Source of the DNA: Metridium senile
Taxonomy: Eukaryota > Cnidaria > Anthozoa > Actiniaria > Metridiidae
DNA length: 64,000 nucleotides
Assembly (NCBI GenBank): GCA_949775045.1
Contig: OX459110.1
Coordinates: 4,534,229-4,598,228, forward strand
Direction: 5' to 3'
The notes below the pieces were generated by a model, which was not told the origin of the DNA, searched no databases, and worked only from the letters and a program-made list of their open reading frames with translations. This document shows, piece by piece, positions 48,501 through 60,097 of this stretch (the stretch's first letter is position 1; each line of letters begins with the position of its first letter). The position numbers and the translations under genes were made by a program.

Positions 48501-51500
48501 ACGACACAATACAAACATGGATGGACACGATACAGTACAAACATGGATGGACACAACACAATACAAACATGGATGGACACAATACAATACAAACATGGTT
48601 GGACACAATACAATACAAACATGGATGGACACAATACAATACAAACATGGATGGACACGATACAATACAAACATGGATGGACACAATACAGTACAAACAT
48701 GGTTGAACACAATACAATACAAACATGGATGGACACAACACAATACAAACATGGATGGACACAATACAATACAAACATGGTTGGACACGATACAATACAA
48801 ACATGGATGGACACAACACAATACAAACATGGATGGACACAATACAAACATGGTTGGACACGATACAGTACAAACATGGATGGACACGATACAATACAAA
48901 CATGGATGGACACAATACAATACAAACATGGATGGACACAATACAATACAAACATGGATGGACACAATACAATACAAACATGGATGGACACGATACAGTA
49001 CAAACATGGATGGACACAACACAATACAAACATGGATGGACACAATACAAACATGGTTGGACACGATACAATACAAACATGGATGGACACAATACAATAC
49101 AAACATGGATGGACACAATACAATACAAACATGGATGGACACAATACAGTACAAACATGGATGGACACAATACAGTACAAACATGGATGGACACAATACA
49201 AACATGGATGGACACGACACAATACAAACATGGATGGACACGATACAGTACAAACATGGATGGACACAACACAATACAAACATGGATGGACACAATACAA
49301 TACAAACATGGTTGGACACAATACAATACAAACATGGATGGACACAATACAATACAAACATGGATGGACACGATACAATACAAACATGGATGGACACAAT
49401 ACAGTACAAACATGGTTGAACACAATACAATACAAACATGGATGGACACAATACAATACAAACATGGATGGACACGATACAGTACAAACATGGATGGACA
49501 CAACACAATAGAAACATGGATGGACACAATACAAACATGGATGGACACAATACAATACAAACATGGTTGGACACAATACAATACAAACATGGATGGACAC
49601 AATACAATACAAACATGGATGGACACGATACAATACAAACATGGATGGACACAATACAGTCCAAACATGGTTGAACACAATACAATACAAACATGGATGG
49701 ACACAATACAATACAAACATGGATGGACACGATACAGTACAAACATGGATGGACACAACACAATACAAACATGGATGGACACAATACAAACATGGTTGGA
49801 CACGATACAATACAAACATGGATGGACACAATACAATACAAACATGGATGGACACAATACAATACAAACATGGATGGACACAATACAGTACAAACATGGA
49901 TGGACACAATACAGTACAAACATGGATGGACACAATACAAACATGGATGGACACGATACAATACAAACATGGATGGACACGATACAGTACAAACATAGAT
50001 GGACACAACACAATACAAACATGGATGGACACAATACAATACAAACATGGTTGGACACGATACAATACAAACATGGATGGACACAACACAATACAAACAT
50101 GGATGGACACAATACAAACATGGTTGGACACGATACAGTACAAACATGGATGGACACGATACAATACAAACATGGATGGACACAATACAATACAAACATG
50201 GATGGACACAATACAATACAAACATGGATGGACACAATACAGTACAAACATGGATGGACACAACACAATACAAACATGGATGGACACAATACAAACATGG
50301 TTGGACACGATACAATACAAACATGGATGGACACGATACAATACAAACATGGATGGACACAATACAATACAAACATGGATGGACACAATACAATACAAAC
50401 ATGGATGGACACGATACAGTACAAACATGGATGGACACAACACAATACAAACATGGATGGACACAATACAAACATGGATGGACACAATACAATACAAACA
50501 TTGATGGACACAATACAGTACAAACATGGATGGACACAATACAGTACAAACATGGATGGACACAATACAAACATGGATGGACACGATACAATACAAACAT
50601 GGATGGACACGATACAGTACAAACATGGATGGACACAACACAATACAAACATGGATGGACACAATACAATACAAACATGGTTGGACACGATACAATACAA
50701 ACATGGATGGACACAACACAATACAAACATGGATGGACACAATACAAACATGGTTGGACACGATACAATACAAACATGGATGGACACGATACAATACAAA
50801 CATGGATGGACACAATACAATACAAACATGGATGGACACAATACAATACAAACATGGATGGACACAATACAGTACAAACATGGATGGACACAACACAATA
50901 CAAACATGGATGGACACAATACAAACATGGTTGGACACGATACAATACAAACATGGATGGACACGATACAATACAAACATGGATGGACACAATACAATAC
51001 AAACATGGATGGACACAATACAATACAAACATGGATGGACACAATACAGTACAAACATGGATGGACACAATACAATACAAACATGGATGGACACAACACA
51101 ATACAAACATGGATGGACACAATACAAACATGGATGGACACAATACAATACAAACATGGATGGACACAACACAATACAAACATGGATGGACACAATACAA
51201 ACATGGTTGGACACGATACAATACAAACATGGATGGACACGATACAATACAAACATGGATGGACACAATACAATACAAACATGGATGGACACAATACAGT
51301 ACAAACATGGTTGAACACAATACAATACAAACATGGATGGACACAATACAATACAAACATGGATGGACACGATACAGTACAAACATGGATGGACACAACA
51401 CAATACAAACATGGATGGACACAATACAAACATGGTTGGACACGATACAATACAAACATGGATGGACACAATACAATACAAACATGGATGGACACAATAC

Positions 51501-52993
51501 AATACAAACATGGATGGACACAATACAGTACAAACATGGATGGACACAATACAGTACAAACATGGATGGACACAATACAAACATGGATGGACACGACACA
51601 ATACAAACATGGATGGACACGATACAGTACAAACATGGATGGACACAACACAATACAAACATGGATGGACACAATACAATACAAACATGGTTGGACACAA
51701 TACAATACAAACATGGATGGACACAATACAATACAAACATGGATGGACACGATACAATACAAACATGGATGGACACAATACAGTACAAACATGGTTGAAC
51801 ACAATACAATACAAACATGGATGGACACAATACAATACAAACATGGATGGACACGATACAGTACAAACATGGATGGACACAACACAATACAAACATGGAT
51901 GGACACAATACAAACATGGATGGACACAATACAATACAAACATGGTTGGACACAATACAATACAAACATGGATGGACACAATACAATACAAACATGGATG
52001 GACACGATACAATACAAACATGGATGGACACAATACAGTACAAACATGGTTGAACACAATACAATACAAACATGGATGGACACAATACAATACAAACATG
52101 GATGGACACGATACAGTACAAACATGGATGGACACAACACAATACAAACATGGATGGACACAATACAAACATGGTTGGACACGATACAATACAAACATGG
52201 ATGGACACAATACAATACAAACATGGATGGACACAATACAATACAAACATGGATGGACACGATACAATACAAACATGGATGGACACAATACAGTACAAAC
52301 ATGGTTGAACACAATACAATACAAACATGGATGGACACAATACAATACAAACATGGATGGACACAATACAATACAAACATGGATGGACACAATACAATAC
52401 AAACATGGATGGACACGATACAATACAAACATGGATGGACACAATACAGTACAAACATGGTTGAACACAATACAATACAAACATGGATGGACACAATACA
52501 ATACAAACATGGATGGACACAATACAATACAAACATGGATGGACACGATACAATACAAACATGGATGGACACAATACAGTACAAACATGGTTGAACACAA
52601 TACAATACAAACATCGATGGACACAATACAGTACAAACATGGATGGACACAATACAATACAAACATGGATGGACACAATACAATACAAACATGGATGGAC
52701 ACAATACAGTACAAACATGGATGGACACAATACAGTACAAACATGGATGGACACAATACAAACATGGATGGACACGACACAATACAAACATGGATGGACA
52801 CGATACAGTACAAACATGGATGGACACAACACAATACAAACATGGATGGACACAATACAATACAAACATGGTTGGACACAATACAATACAAACATGGATG
52901 GACACAATACAATACAAACATGGATGGACACGATACAATACAAACATGGATGGACACAATACAGTACAAACATGGTTGAACACAATACAATAC
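33530..52993 (+). repeat. 26-bp minisatellite array, left block (about 19.5 kb)
   Basis: Monomers begin CATGGATGGACACAAT and carry two ACAAT steps followed by ACAAA. The common length is 26 bp; a short form lacking one ACAAT step is 21 bp. Frequent variants are CACGAT, ACAGT, ACAACAC, GGTTGG and GGTTGAAC. I estimate about 750 monomers. Variants are arranged in long ordered blocks, some repeated over kilobases (offsets 1,874, 1,983 and 5,580 bp). The unit is about half A and has no stop codon in any of six frames, so very long open frames cover the array. They are not genes. Confidence 0.97.
52990..52993 (+). repeat. Target-site duplication ATAC, left copy
   Basis: ATAC precedes the BEL 5' LTR and follows the 3' LTR at 60098-60101. 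Removing the element and one ATAC restores a regular monomer. In a repeat rich in ATAC the duplication length is slightly ambiguous. Confidence 0.7.
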
Positions 52994-53525
52994 TGTTACT
53001 TACGTATCTATTGTTTGACTCTATATGTTAATCTGTGACAAATTTGTTAATCATTAAGAAACTTAATCCTCTATATCGCTTATGCAACAACACGTTTTTG
53101 AACTACGCTACTTCATCGACCCTCGCTACATATCTATATCTATATTTACGATAATCTACAAATCTATCTACGTACACCAAAGTAAGTGATTTTTAACTTG
53201 ATTACGAACGTTTTTTGATATGATTACATTATCGTTGTACCAAATACAGTACGTTATAAGACGTTGTGATTTATGTAAGCAATTAGTACAAACTAGCGTA
53301 TATATTCATTAACTACGTATCATTGACGTATTATTGTACTTTCTACAGTCTTAGATTTATTGTATCTTGAATCGTAATTAAGTTAGCTTTTTCTATTATC
53401 ATTATTTCAGTTCGAACCAGTAACAGTACCAGTAAGAATATCAGCAATCGCAATAAATCAATCTACTGTGTTCGAAAAGTGTACCGTCATCTATTGTTCC
53501 ACCAACCCTGTAGTTGTAGACTACA
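52994..53525 (+). repeat. BEL 5' LTR
   Basis: TGTTACTTACG to GTAGACTACA, 532 bp, with TG…CA ends. Contains TTATTTCAG at about 53402-53410, a candidate splice acceptor. No TATA box was assigned. No standard TGG primer site follows it: the next bases are TTAGTTCGAATTTGC. Confidence 0.95.
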
Positions 53526-53685
53526 TTAGTTCGAATTTGCTACGTGAATTGTGCTATATATCAATGAAAATCTACTAAAGTGACTATGCCAAGGATAAAT
53601 GGAATGATTGGAATGTAACATTGGTAAAGCACGTTTTGAGGTCTATTGCGTGACCAATGGAATGATCGGAATTTGATAATCCATC

Positions 53686-56600
53686 ATGGAGGAGTTAAGA
53701 CGATTAAAACGAGCTAGGAGCACAGCAAAGGGGCTCATAACAAAAAAGCAAAATGAAATAAAGGAACTGCTACTGAACATTGAAAACCTGGAAGGTATCA
53801 AAGAAAAAATTCCAGAATTAGATAGCGTATTCGAGGAATTTAAGGCCGCTCACGAAATCTATCATGCAAACTTAAGCGACGATTGCGATATCGACGAATC
53901 TGAGGAGTATTTTGCAGCGGAAATGTCAAGGGTTTGCGACCTGAAAGAGAGAATAGCAACTATAGCCGCATCAACCGCACAGAAGTCCCAAGAGACAGAC
54001 GACGCGTACGACAACGTGAGTTTGAGCTCGAGCTCGAGCTCGAGCCGCAGCTCACGTTCGAAAAGGGACATTTTAGCAAAGAAGGCTGCACTCAAGGCGC
54101 AAGCTGCACTTCTCAAGAAACGACAAGCATTACAAGAAGAAGAGTTTCGTCTAAAGCAAAAGATGGAACAGCTCGATCTAGAAACCGAACTGGCAAAGGC
54201 TAACGCTGAAGCGAAGGCGTACAGTAGTGAAAGCAGCAGCGACTCGGAGTCTGGAACCGACTCTTCAGACGAAGAAATCAGTAAAGAATTCAACAAAGAA
54301 ACGAAACCCACAATAAAGCCTGAACCTACAAAATCTCCAAGCAATCCTACTCCAGTGAATGAGACATCGGCTACTGCCAAGGAAAACGAAGGAGCGATCT
54401 TGAGCGTAATCACAGCGCAAGAAATGCAAACAAAACAGATCGAAAATCTCCTAGTTCAACAACAGCGACACACCCTTGCTTTGATGCTGCCACAGCCGGA
54501 AGTACCTACCTTCGATGGAAACCCAATTAATTACTGTAGCTTTATCCGTTCCTTCGAGAACCTGATAGAGCTTAAAACGGACAGCGACAGTGCAAGATTG
54601 TACTATCTTGTGCAATACACATCAGGAGATGTCCAAGAGCTAATGCGAAGCTGTCTGTCTATGCCTCCTGCAGAAGGATATCAAGAAGCTCGAAAGCTCT
54701 TAAAGCATAGGTATGGACAAGGTTACAAGATAGCTTCGTCCCTAGTGAACAAGATAACCGAAAGCAATCCAATAAGGACGGAATCTGGAGAAGCATTACG
54801 TAGATTTTCCACTCTGCTTACAAGCTGCAGAAACACGTTAAAGGAAATCGGCTTCTCGAGCAAAATAGAAAACCCCGACACGTTGAAACGCATCGTGGAC
54901 AAGCTACCATTCGGACTACGACTCAAGTGGCGTGAAGTCGCAGACAGAGTAACAGAAAAAGAAGGAAGAGAGATAACCGTCGACGATTTAGCCTCATTCG
55001 TGGAGGACCGAGCTAGAGTAGCAGCCCATCCAATATTCGGCGACCTATCAAGCGACACTTTTAAGACCAGGAATAAAGCTGACGACCGAAACTCACGCAG
55101 AACAGCTGTCACGTTTGCAACTCAAGTCAACAGAGAAACGGCACAATCAAACGGCGGCATGACAATCCCACGTAAAGGACCCGAGTGCCCGTCTTGCCAA
55201 AGCAATCACTGGCTCTCTCAATGCACCAACTTTAGAGCAATGAGCTTAGAGGAAAGACATAAGCTCGTTCGTAACAAAGGATTGTGTAACAATTGCCTCA
55301 CTTCCGGTCACATGGCCAACTCCTGTCCGAAGGCTAGCTTCTGTAGGATAGACGGATGTGCACAGAAACACTCGACCTTCCTTCACCCAAAACAAAGCGT
55401 CCAAGAATCGAAACACGACGGCATGACTGCCACAAACGGAAATTCGAAGCCGACTTTCAATCAAAGCTCCACACACGCACGTAACGGCTACGTCAAGAGC
55501 CAGCAATCCGTTCCTGCTCAAAGGGTAACGGCTCTCCCAATAGTCCCAGTCAAGGTAAAGGCACAAGGCTCCAATAACATAGTTGAGACGTACGCGTTCC
55601 TCGACGGGGGATCAAATACGACCTTTTGTACCGAAAAGCTCAAACGCCAACTCGACGTGCAAGGAAAGAAAACAACTTTATCCATTACTACCATAGAGAA
55701 GGCCAATAGCCAAACGGAATCTACAGTCCTCGGCCTTGAAGTCTCAGCACTAGACGGTACCGGTCGCGTTGAACTACCTACAGTTTTTTCCATCACAAGT
55801 CTCCCTGTCTCAACTGAAAGTCTAGCTACTCAAGTAGACGCGAGCAAATGGTCGCACCTCGAAGGCTTGGTCATACCGAGTATAGACGCAGACGTCGACC
55901 TGCTGATCGGCAGTGACGTTCCTCAAGCCCTACAACCAGAAGAAGTAAAGGGAGGTTCAGAAGGAGAACCTTACGCAATGAAAACCATTCTAGGATGGGC
56001 CATTGTCGGCCCATTGAAGAAACAATCTGATAACTTCCGCACGTCGAACTTCGTTCAATCCGACACCGCTCTTGAAGACCAATTCAAAATGTATTGCAAC
56101 ATGGAATTCAACGATGCACTCTACGACGAAAAGAAGACCATGTCTCAAGAAGATAAGCGTGCTTTGAAGGTTATGGAGGACACCATAAAACTAAAGGATG
56201 GTCACTACGAATTGTCGTTGCCTTGGAAACATGAACCGCCCAATCTTGAAAACAATAGACGTGTAGCTCTACATCGTCTCCTGCTAAAGAAACGCCTTGC
56301 AAGAGACCCCAAGCTACATCAAATGTACTCCAAATTCATGGCCGCCCTTCTAGAGAAAGAGCACGCAAGAAAAGTCACCGACGTCCACGTCCCGGGAGAT
56401 ACCGTCTGGTACCTACCGCACCACCCGGTGTTCCACCCAAAGAAGCCAAACAAGGTCCGCGTTGTCTACGACTGTTCAGCCAAGCACCAAGGCAACGCTT
56501 TGAACAGCGAGCTCTTACAGGGGCCGGACCTGACTAACTCACTAGTTGGTGTGCTGACGAGATTTCGCGGGGAATCAGTGGCCCTAATGTCGGACATCGA

Positions 56601-59436
56601 GGAAATGTTCTACCAGGTTCGTGTCACAGAAGAAGACCGTGACGCGCTTAGATTCCTGTGGTTCAAGAATGGAAATCTGGACGGAGACATCGAAGAGTTC
56701 CAGATGAACGTTCACCTCTTCGGGGGAACATCGTCACCGAGTTGTGCAAACTTCGCTTTACGCAAAACCGCCGATGACAACTCAGGCGAATTCAGTCAGC
56801 TAGCCATCGAAACCGTCAAGAGAAATTTCTACGTCGACGACTGTCTGAAGTCTGTGTCAACAGAGAAGGCTGCTATCCAACTGGCGAAAGAGTTACGTGA
56901 CTTGCTAGCGAAGGGAGGTTTCCGGTTGACAAAGTGGATGTCAAATTCACCTGCAGTCCTCTCATCCATCCCAGAGCAAGATAGAGCACCGTCAGTAAAG
57001 ACTTTGGACTTTGACACCCCCTACATCGAAAGAGCTCTAGGTATTCAGTGGAATGTATCTTCTGACACCTTTGGCTTCACCATCACCATCAAAGACAAAC
57101 CAGCTACAAGACGAGGTATACTCTCCATTGTCAGCTCGATCTACGATCCATTGGGATTCGTAGGCCCGTTCACGCTACCAGCAAAGATGCTGCTCCAAGA
57201 CTTGTGCCGCCAGAAGCTAGGCTGGGATGATCCCTTACCGGAATCGGACCTACAACGGTGGCGGGACTGGCTAAAGGATCTACCAAGACTCGAAAACCTA
57301 TCTATCCGTCGGTGCTTCAAACCGGAGGGATTCGGAGAAGTCACAGCAAGTCAACTACATCATTTCTCTGATGCTTCACAGCTTGGTTATGGCGCAGTGA
57401 CCTACCTCAGATTAGTGAACAAAGATGGGAAGATCCATTGTTCGTTCGTCTGCGGGAAGTCCAGACTAGCACCTTTAAAACCCCTAACAGTACCAAGGAT
57501 GGAGCTGTCAGCCGCTGTTTTAGCAACTAAACTAGACAAGATGATGAACCAAGAGCTGAGTGTGACACTCACAGACGAGTCTCTCTTTTGGACAGATAGC
57601 ACCTGTGTTCTTGGCTACGTCGAAAACGAATGTAAGCGCTTCCACACGTTTGTTGCGAACCGGATAGCAGCAATACACGACGCGACATCACCACAGCAAT
57701 GGAAATACGTTAATACAGAGTCGAACCCCGCTGACGAAGCGTCCCGAGGCCTGCCAGTGACCGAATCTCTGGATGAAGTTCGTTGGATTAAGGGGCCATC
57801 CTTCCTTTGGCAACCAGAGTCGACTTGGCCAAAACGACCGAATAACACAATAAAGATTCAAGATGACGACCTCGAACTCAAAAGAGAAGTCACTGCATGT
57901 GCAACACAAGTCAAGACACACGACGAAGTTTTTACAAAAATCTTCGAGAGATTTTCTTCTTGGATGCGCTTGAAGAAGTTTATAGCCTGGATGTTACGAC
58001 TCAAAGAGAATCTTCGGAAAGCATCTAGTACACGTCGAGAACAAGGAGCTGTCATCACCTCCTCGAAGAAACCAGTTCCTATCACAGTAGATGAATTAGA
58101 CGCAGCAGAGAAAGCGATCTTCAAGATCGTTCAGAATTCAGCCTTCCCTGATGAAGTCAACGCGTTGAGTTCACGTAAATCTACAGTCCTACAGTCAAGT
58201 TGTATTTACAACCTCAGTCCCCAGTTGAGCAACGGTCTACTATGCGTGGGAGGACGCTTGGCGAACGCACCTATCAGCGAAGAAAGCAAGCATCAGATTA
58301 TACTGCCAAGTAAGCAATACGTCACCGAGCTGTTGATCAGACACCACCACGTCACCAGCGGTCATTGTGGTACAGAATACGTACTATCTCATATGAGGCA
58401 ATCATACTGGATCGTTAAGGCTCGGTCAGCAGTACGTCGCGCAGTTGGCACATGCTTCCTCTGCCGAAAGAATCACGGCAAGGTACATCAGCAGAAGATG
58501 GCGGATCTCCCAAGAGATAGGGTGACCCCCGATAATCCACCATTTACGTCCGTTGGGATTGATTTCTTTGGGCCGTTCTCGGTACGGCGTGGACGAGCGA
58601 CAGTAAAGAGGTATGGGGTTCTTTTCACCTGCCTTACCGTACGAGCCGTGCATATAGAAATCGCCCACAGTCTCGACACAGACTCGTTCATCAACACCCT
58701 CAGAAGATTCATCGCAAGAAGAGGTCCCCCTAAAGAAATCAGAACCGACAACGGAACGAACTTCGTAGGCGGCGAAAGGGAGCTTCGTGAAGCAATTCAA
58801 GCGATGAATCAACAAGCCATCCACGAAGCGCTGCTGGCAAAGAATGTCAAGTGGACGTTTAACCCACCTTCAGGTTCTCATCACGGCGGTGTGTGGGAGC
58901 GTTGCATCCGGTCAACCAGAAAGATCCTCCAAGCGCTCTTGAAGGAGCAAACCATCTACGACGAGACCTTATCTACTCTGATGTGCGAAGTTGAGATGAT
59001 AATGAATGGTCGTCCACTTACGAAGGTGTCCGACGACCCCCGTGATCTTGGAGCTCTCACTCCTAACCATCTTCTACTGCTGCGCCCAGGTTCAACCTTT
59101 CCACCAGGTGTCTTTACGAAGGAAGACTGCTACAGTCGCAGGAGATGGCGACAGGTGCAACACCTAGCTGACGTGTTCTGGAGGAGATGGGTTAAGGAGT
59201 ACCTGCCAAGCCTACAAGCCCGTCAGAAGTGGATCCAGCAGCAGCCCAACCTGAAACTTAACGACGTGGTACTCATCGTTGATGACACCACCCGACGCAA
59301 CTCGTGGCCGCTCGGTAGAGTGGTCGAAGTTTTCTGCAACAGCGTTGACGGCCTTGTACGTTCCGCGAGAGTCAAGACAAGGACGTCAACCCTCATGCGC
59401 CCAATCAGCAAATTGGTACTTCTGGAGGAAGCCTAA
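53686..59436 (+). CDS. BEL/Pao Gag-Pol polyprotein
   Basis: 1,916 residues from an ATG 160 bp after the LTR. Gag: coiled, charged N-terminus, a serine-rich run (about 112-125), an acidic stretch, a capsid-like region (about 265-440), zinc knuckles starting at C501 and C534. Protease near 635-760 with L-D-G-G-S at 639-643, where BEL proteases usually have D-S-G. RT about 905-1150 with Y-V-D-D at 1049-1052. RNase H with D1229, D1304 and D1350 motifs (F-S-D-A-S, W-T-D-S-T, N-P-A-D-E). Integrase zinc domain H1553 to C1590/C1593, core with D1626 (G-I-D-F-F-G-P-F), D1688 (R-T-D-N-G-T-N-F) and E1738 (G-G-V-W-E-R), then a BEL-type C-terminal domain to 1916. Length and order are standard for BEL/Pao. 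The protein should package element RNA, reverse transcribe it and integrate the cDNA. No env frame follows. No frameshift or stop is present. Confidence 0.95.
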   Translation: MEELRRLKRARSTAKGLITKKQNEIKELLLNIENLEGIKEKIPELDSVFEEFKAAHEIYHANLSDDCDIDESEEYFAAEMSRVCDLKERIATIAASTAQKSQETDDAYDNVSLSSSSSSSRSSRSKRDILAKKAALKAQAALLKKRQALQEEEFRLKQKMEQLDLETELAKANAEAKAYSSESSSDSESGTDSSDEEISKEFNKETKPTIKPEPTKSPSNPTPVNETSATAKENEGAILSVITAQEMQTKQIENLLVQQQRHTLALMLPQPEVPTFDGNPINYCSFIRSFENLIELKTDSDSARLYYLVQYTSGDVQELMRSCLSMPPAEGYQEARKLLKHRYGQGYKIASSLVNKITESNPIRTESGEALRRFSTLLTSCRNTLKEIGFSSKIENPDTLKRIVDKLPFGLRLKWREVADRVTEKEGREITVDDLASFVEDRARVAAHPIFGDLSSDTFKTRNKADDRNSRRTAVTFATQVNRETAQSNGGMTIPRKGPECPSCQSNHWLSQCTNFRAMSLEERHKLVRNKGLCNNCLTSGHMANSCPKASFCRIDGCAQKHSTFLHPKQSVQESKHDGMTATNGNSKPTFNQSSTHARNGYVKSQQSVPAQRVTALPIVPVKVKAQGSNNIVETYAFLDGGSNTTFCTEKLKRQLDVQGKKTTLSITTIEKANSQTESTVLGLEVSALDGTGRVELPTVFSITSLPVSTESLATQVDASKWSHLEGLVIPSIDADVDLLIGSDVPQALQPEEVKGGSEGEPYAMKTILGWAIVGPLKKQSDNFRTSNFVQSDTALEDQFKMYCNMEFNDALYDEKKTMSQEDKRALKVMEDTIKLKDGHYELSLPWKHEPPNLENNRRVALHRLLLKKRLARDPKLHQMYSKFMAALLEKEHARKVTDVHVPGDTVWYLPHHPVFHPKKPNKVRVVYDCSAKHQGNALNSELLQGPDLTNSLVGVLTRFRGESVALMSDIEEMFYQVRVTEEDRDALRFLWFKNGNLDGDIEEFQMNVHLFGGTSSPSCANFALRKTADDNSGEFSQLAIETVKRNFYVDDCLKSVSTEKAAIQLAKELRDLLAKGGFRLTKWMSNSPAVLSSIPEQDRAPSVKTLDFDTPYIERALGIQWNVSSDTFGFTITIKDKPATRRGILSIVSSIYDPLGFVGPFTLPAKMLLQDLCRQKLGWDDPLPESDLQRWRDWLKDLPRLENLSIRRCFKPEGFGEVTASQLHHFSDASQLGYGAVTYLRLVNKDGKIHCSFVCGKSRLAPLKPLTVPRMELSAAVLATKLDKMMNQELSVTLTDESLFWTDSTCVLGYVENECKRFHTFVANRIAAIHDATSPQQWKYVNTESNPADEASRGLPVTESLDEVRWIKGPSFLWQPESTWPKRPNNTIKIQDDDLELKREVTACATQVKTHDEVFTKIFERFSSWMRLKKFIAWMLRLKENLRKASSTRREQGAVITSSKKPVPITVDELDAAEKAIFKIVQNSAFPDEVNALSSRKSTVLQSSCIYNLSPQLSNGLLCVGGRLANAPISEESKHQIILPSKQYVTELLIRHHHVTSGHCGTEYVLSHMRQSYWIVKARSAVRRAVGTCFLCRKNHGKVHQQKMADLPRDRVTPDNPPFTSVGIDFFGPFSVRRGRATVKRYGVLFTCLTVRAVHIEIAHSLDTDSFINTLRRFIARRGPPKEIRTDNGTNFVGGERELREAIQAMNQQAIHEALLAKNVKWTFNPPSGSHHGGVWERCIRSTRKILQALLKEQTIYDETLSTLMCEVEMIMNGRPLTKVSDDPRDLGALTPNHLLLLRPGSTFPPGVFTKEDCYSRRRWRQVQHLADVFWRRWVKEYLPSLQARQKWIQQQPNLKLNDVVLIVDDTTRRNSWPLGRVVEVFCNSVDGLVRSARVKTRTSTLMRPISKLVLLEEA

Positions 59437-59549
59437 GAGCAATTAGCTCGAACATTGAACTATTTTAAAACCACTATATATCATATGTTATCGTTCAATA
59501 TTGATTTAAGAAACTCTGATTATTATGATTTATATAAAGGCGGTTATGC

Positions 59550-59565
59550 CTTTAAGGGGCCGGAA
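59550..59565 (+). promoter_or_regulatory. Polypurine tract of the BEL element
   Basis: The bases directly before the 3' LTR end in AAGGGGCCGGAA, purine-rich apart from CC. Position fits the plus-strand primer. Confidence 0.6.
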
Positions 59566-60097
59566 TGTTACTTACGTATCTATTGTTTGACTCTATATGT
59601 TAATCTGTGACAAATTTGTTAATCATTAAGAAACTTAATCCTCTATATCGCTTATGCAACAACACGTTTTTGAACTACGCTACTTCATCGACCCTCGCTA
59701 CATATCTATATCTATATTTACGATAATCTACAAATCTATCTACGTACACCAAAGTAAGTGATTTTTAACTTGATTACGAACGTTTTTTGATATGATTACA
59801 TTATCGTTGTACCAAATACAGTACGTTATAAGACGTTGTGATTTATGTAAGCAATTAGTACAAACTAGCGTATATATTCATTAACTACGTATCATTGACG
59901 TATTATTGTACTTTCTACAGTCTTAGATTTATTGTATCTTGAATCGTAATTAAGTTAGCTTTTTCTATTATCATTATTTCAGTTCGAACCAGTAACAGTA
60001 CCAGTAAGAATATCAGCAATCGCAATAAATCAATCTACTGTGTTCGAAAAGTGTACCGTCATCTATTGTTCCACCAACCCTGTAGTTGTAGACTACA
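59566..60097 (+). repeat. BEL 3' LTR
   Basis: Identical to the 5' LTR at a constant offset of 6,572 bp. It ends GACTACA and is followed at once by minisatellite (ATACAAACATGG). Confidence 0.95.

Larger units (their letters stand above)
52994..60097 (+). mobile_element. Intact BEL/Pao LTR retrotransposon
   Basis: 7,104 bp with LTRs 52994-53525 and 59566-60097, a single Gag-Pol frame and a purine tract before the 3' LTR. The two LTRs are identical on reading through all 532 bp, so insertion is very recent relative to the mutation rate. All catalytic residues of RT, RNase H and integrase are in place and no stop interrupts the frame. It is the most likely active element in the window. It is inserted within the minisatellite in plus orientation. 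Confidence 0.93.

Noticed and set aside
33296..52990. Open frames up to 6,564 codons on the minus strand and up to 1,849 codons on the plus strand
   Set aside because: They are translations of a 26-bp repeat that lacks stop codons, open in several frames at once. There is no sequence diversity, no domain and no start context.
33530..52993. CRISPR array
   Set aside because: Repeats are contiguous with no unique spacers, and the DNA is eukaryotic.
53862..59411. Minus-strand frames of 62-183 codons opposite the BEL polyprotein
   Set aside because: Shadows of the Gag-Pol frame.
59437..59565. An env gene after BEL pol
   Set aside because: Only 129 bp separate the pol stop from the 3' LTR; no frame fits.
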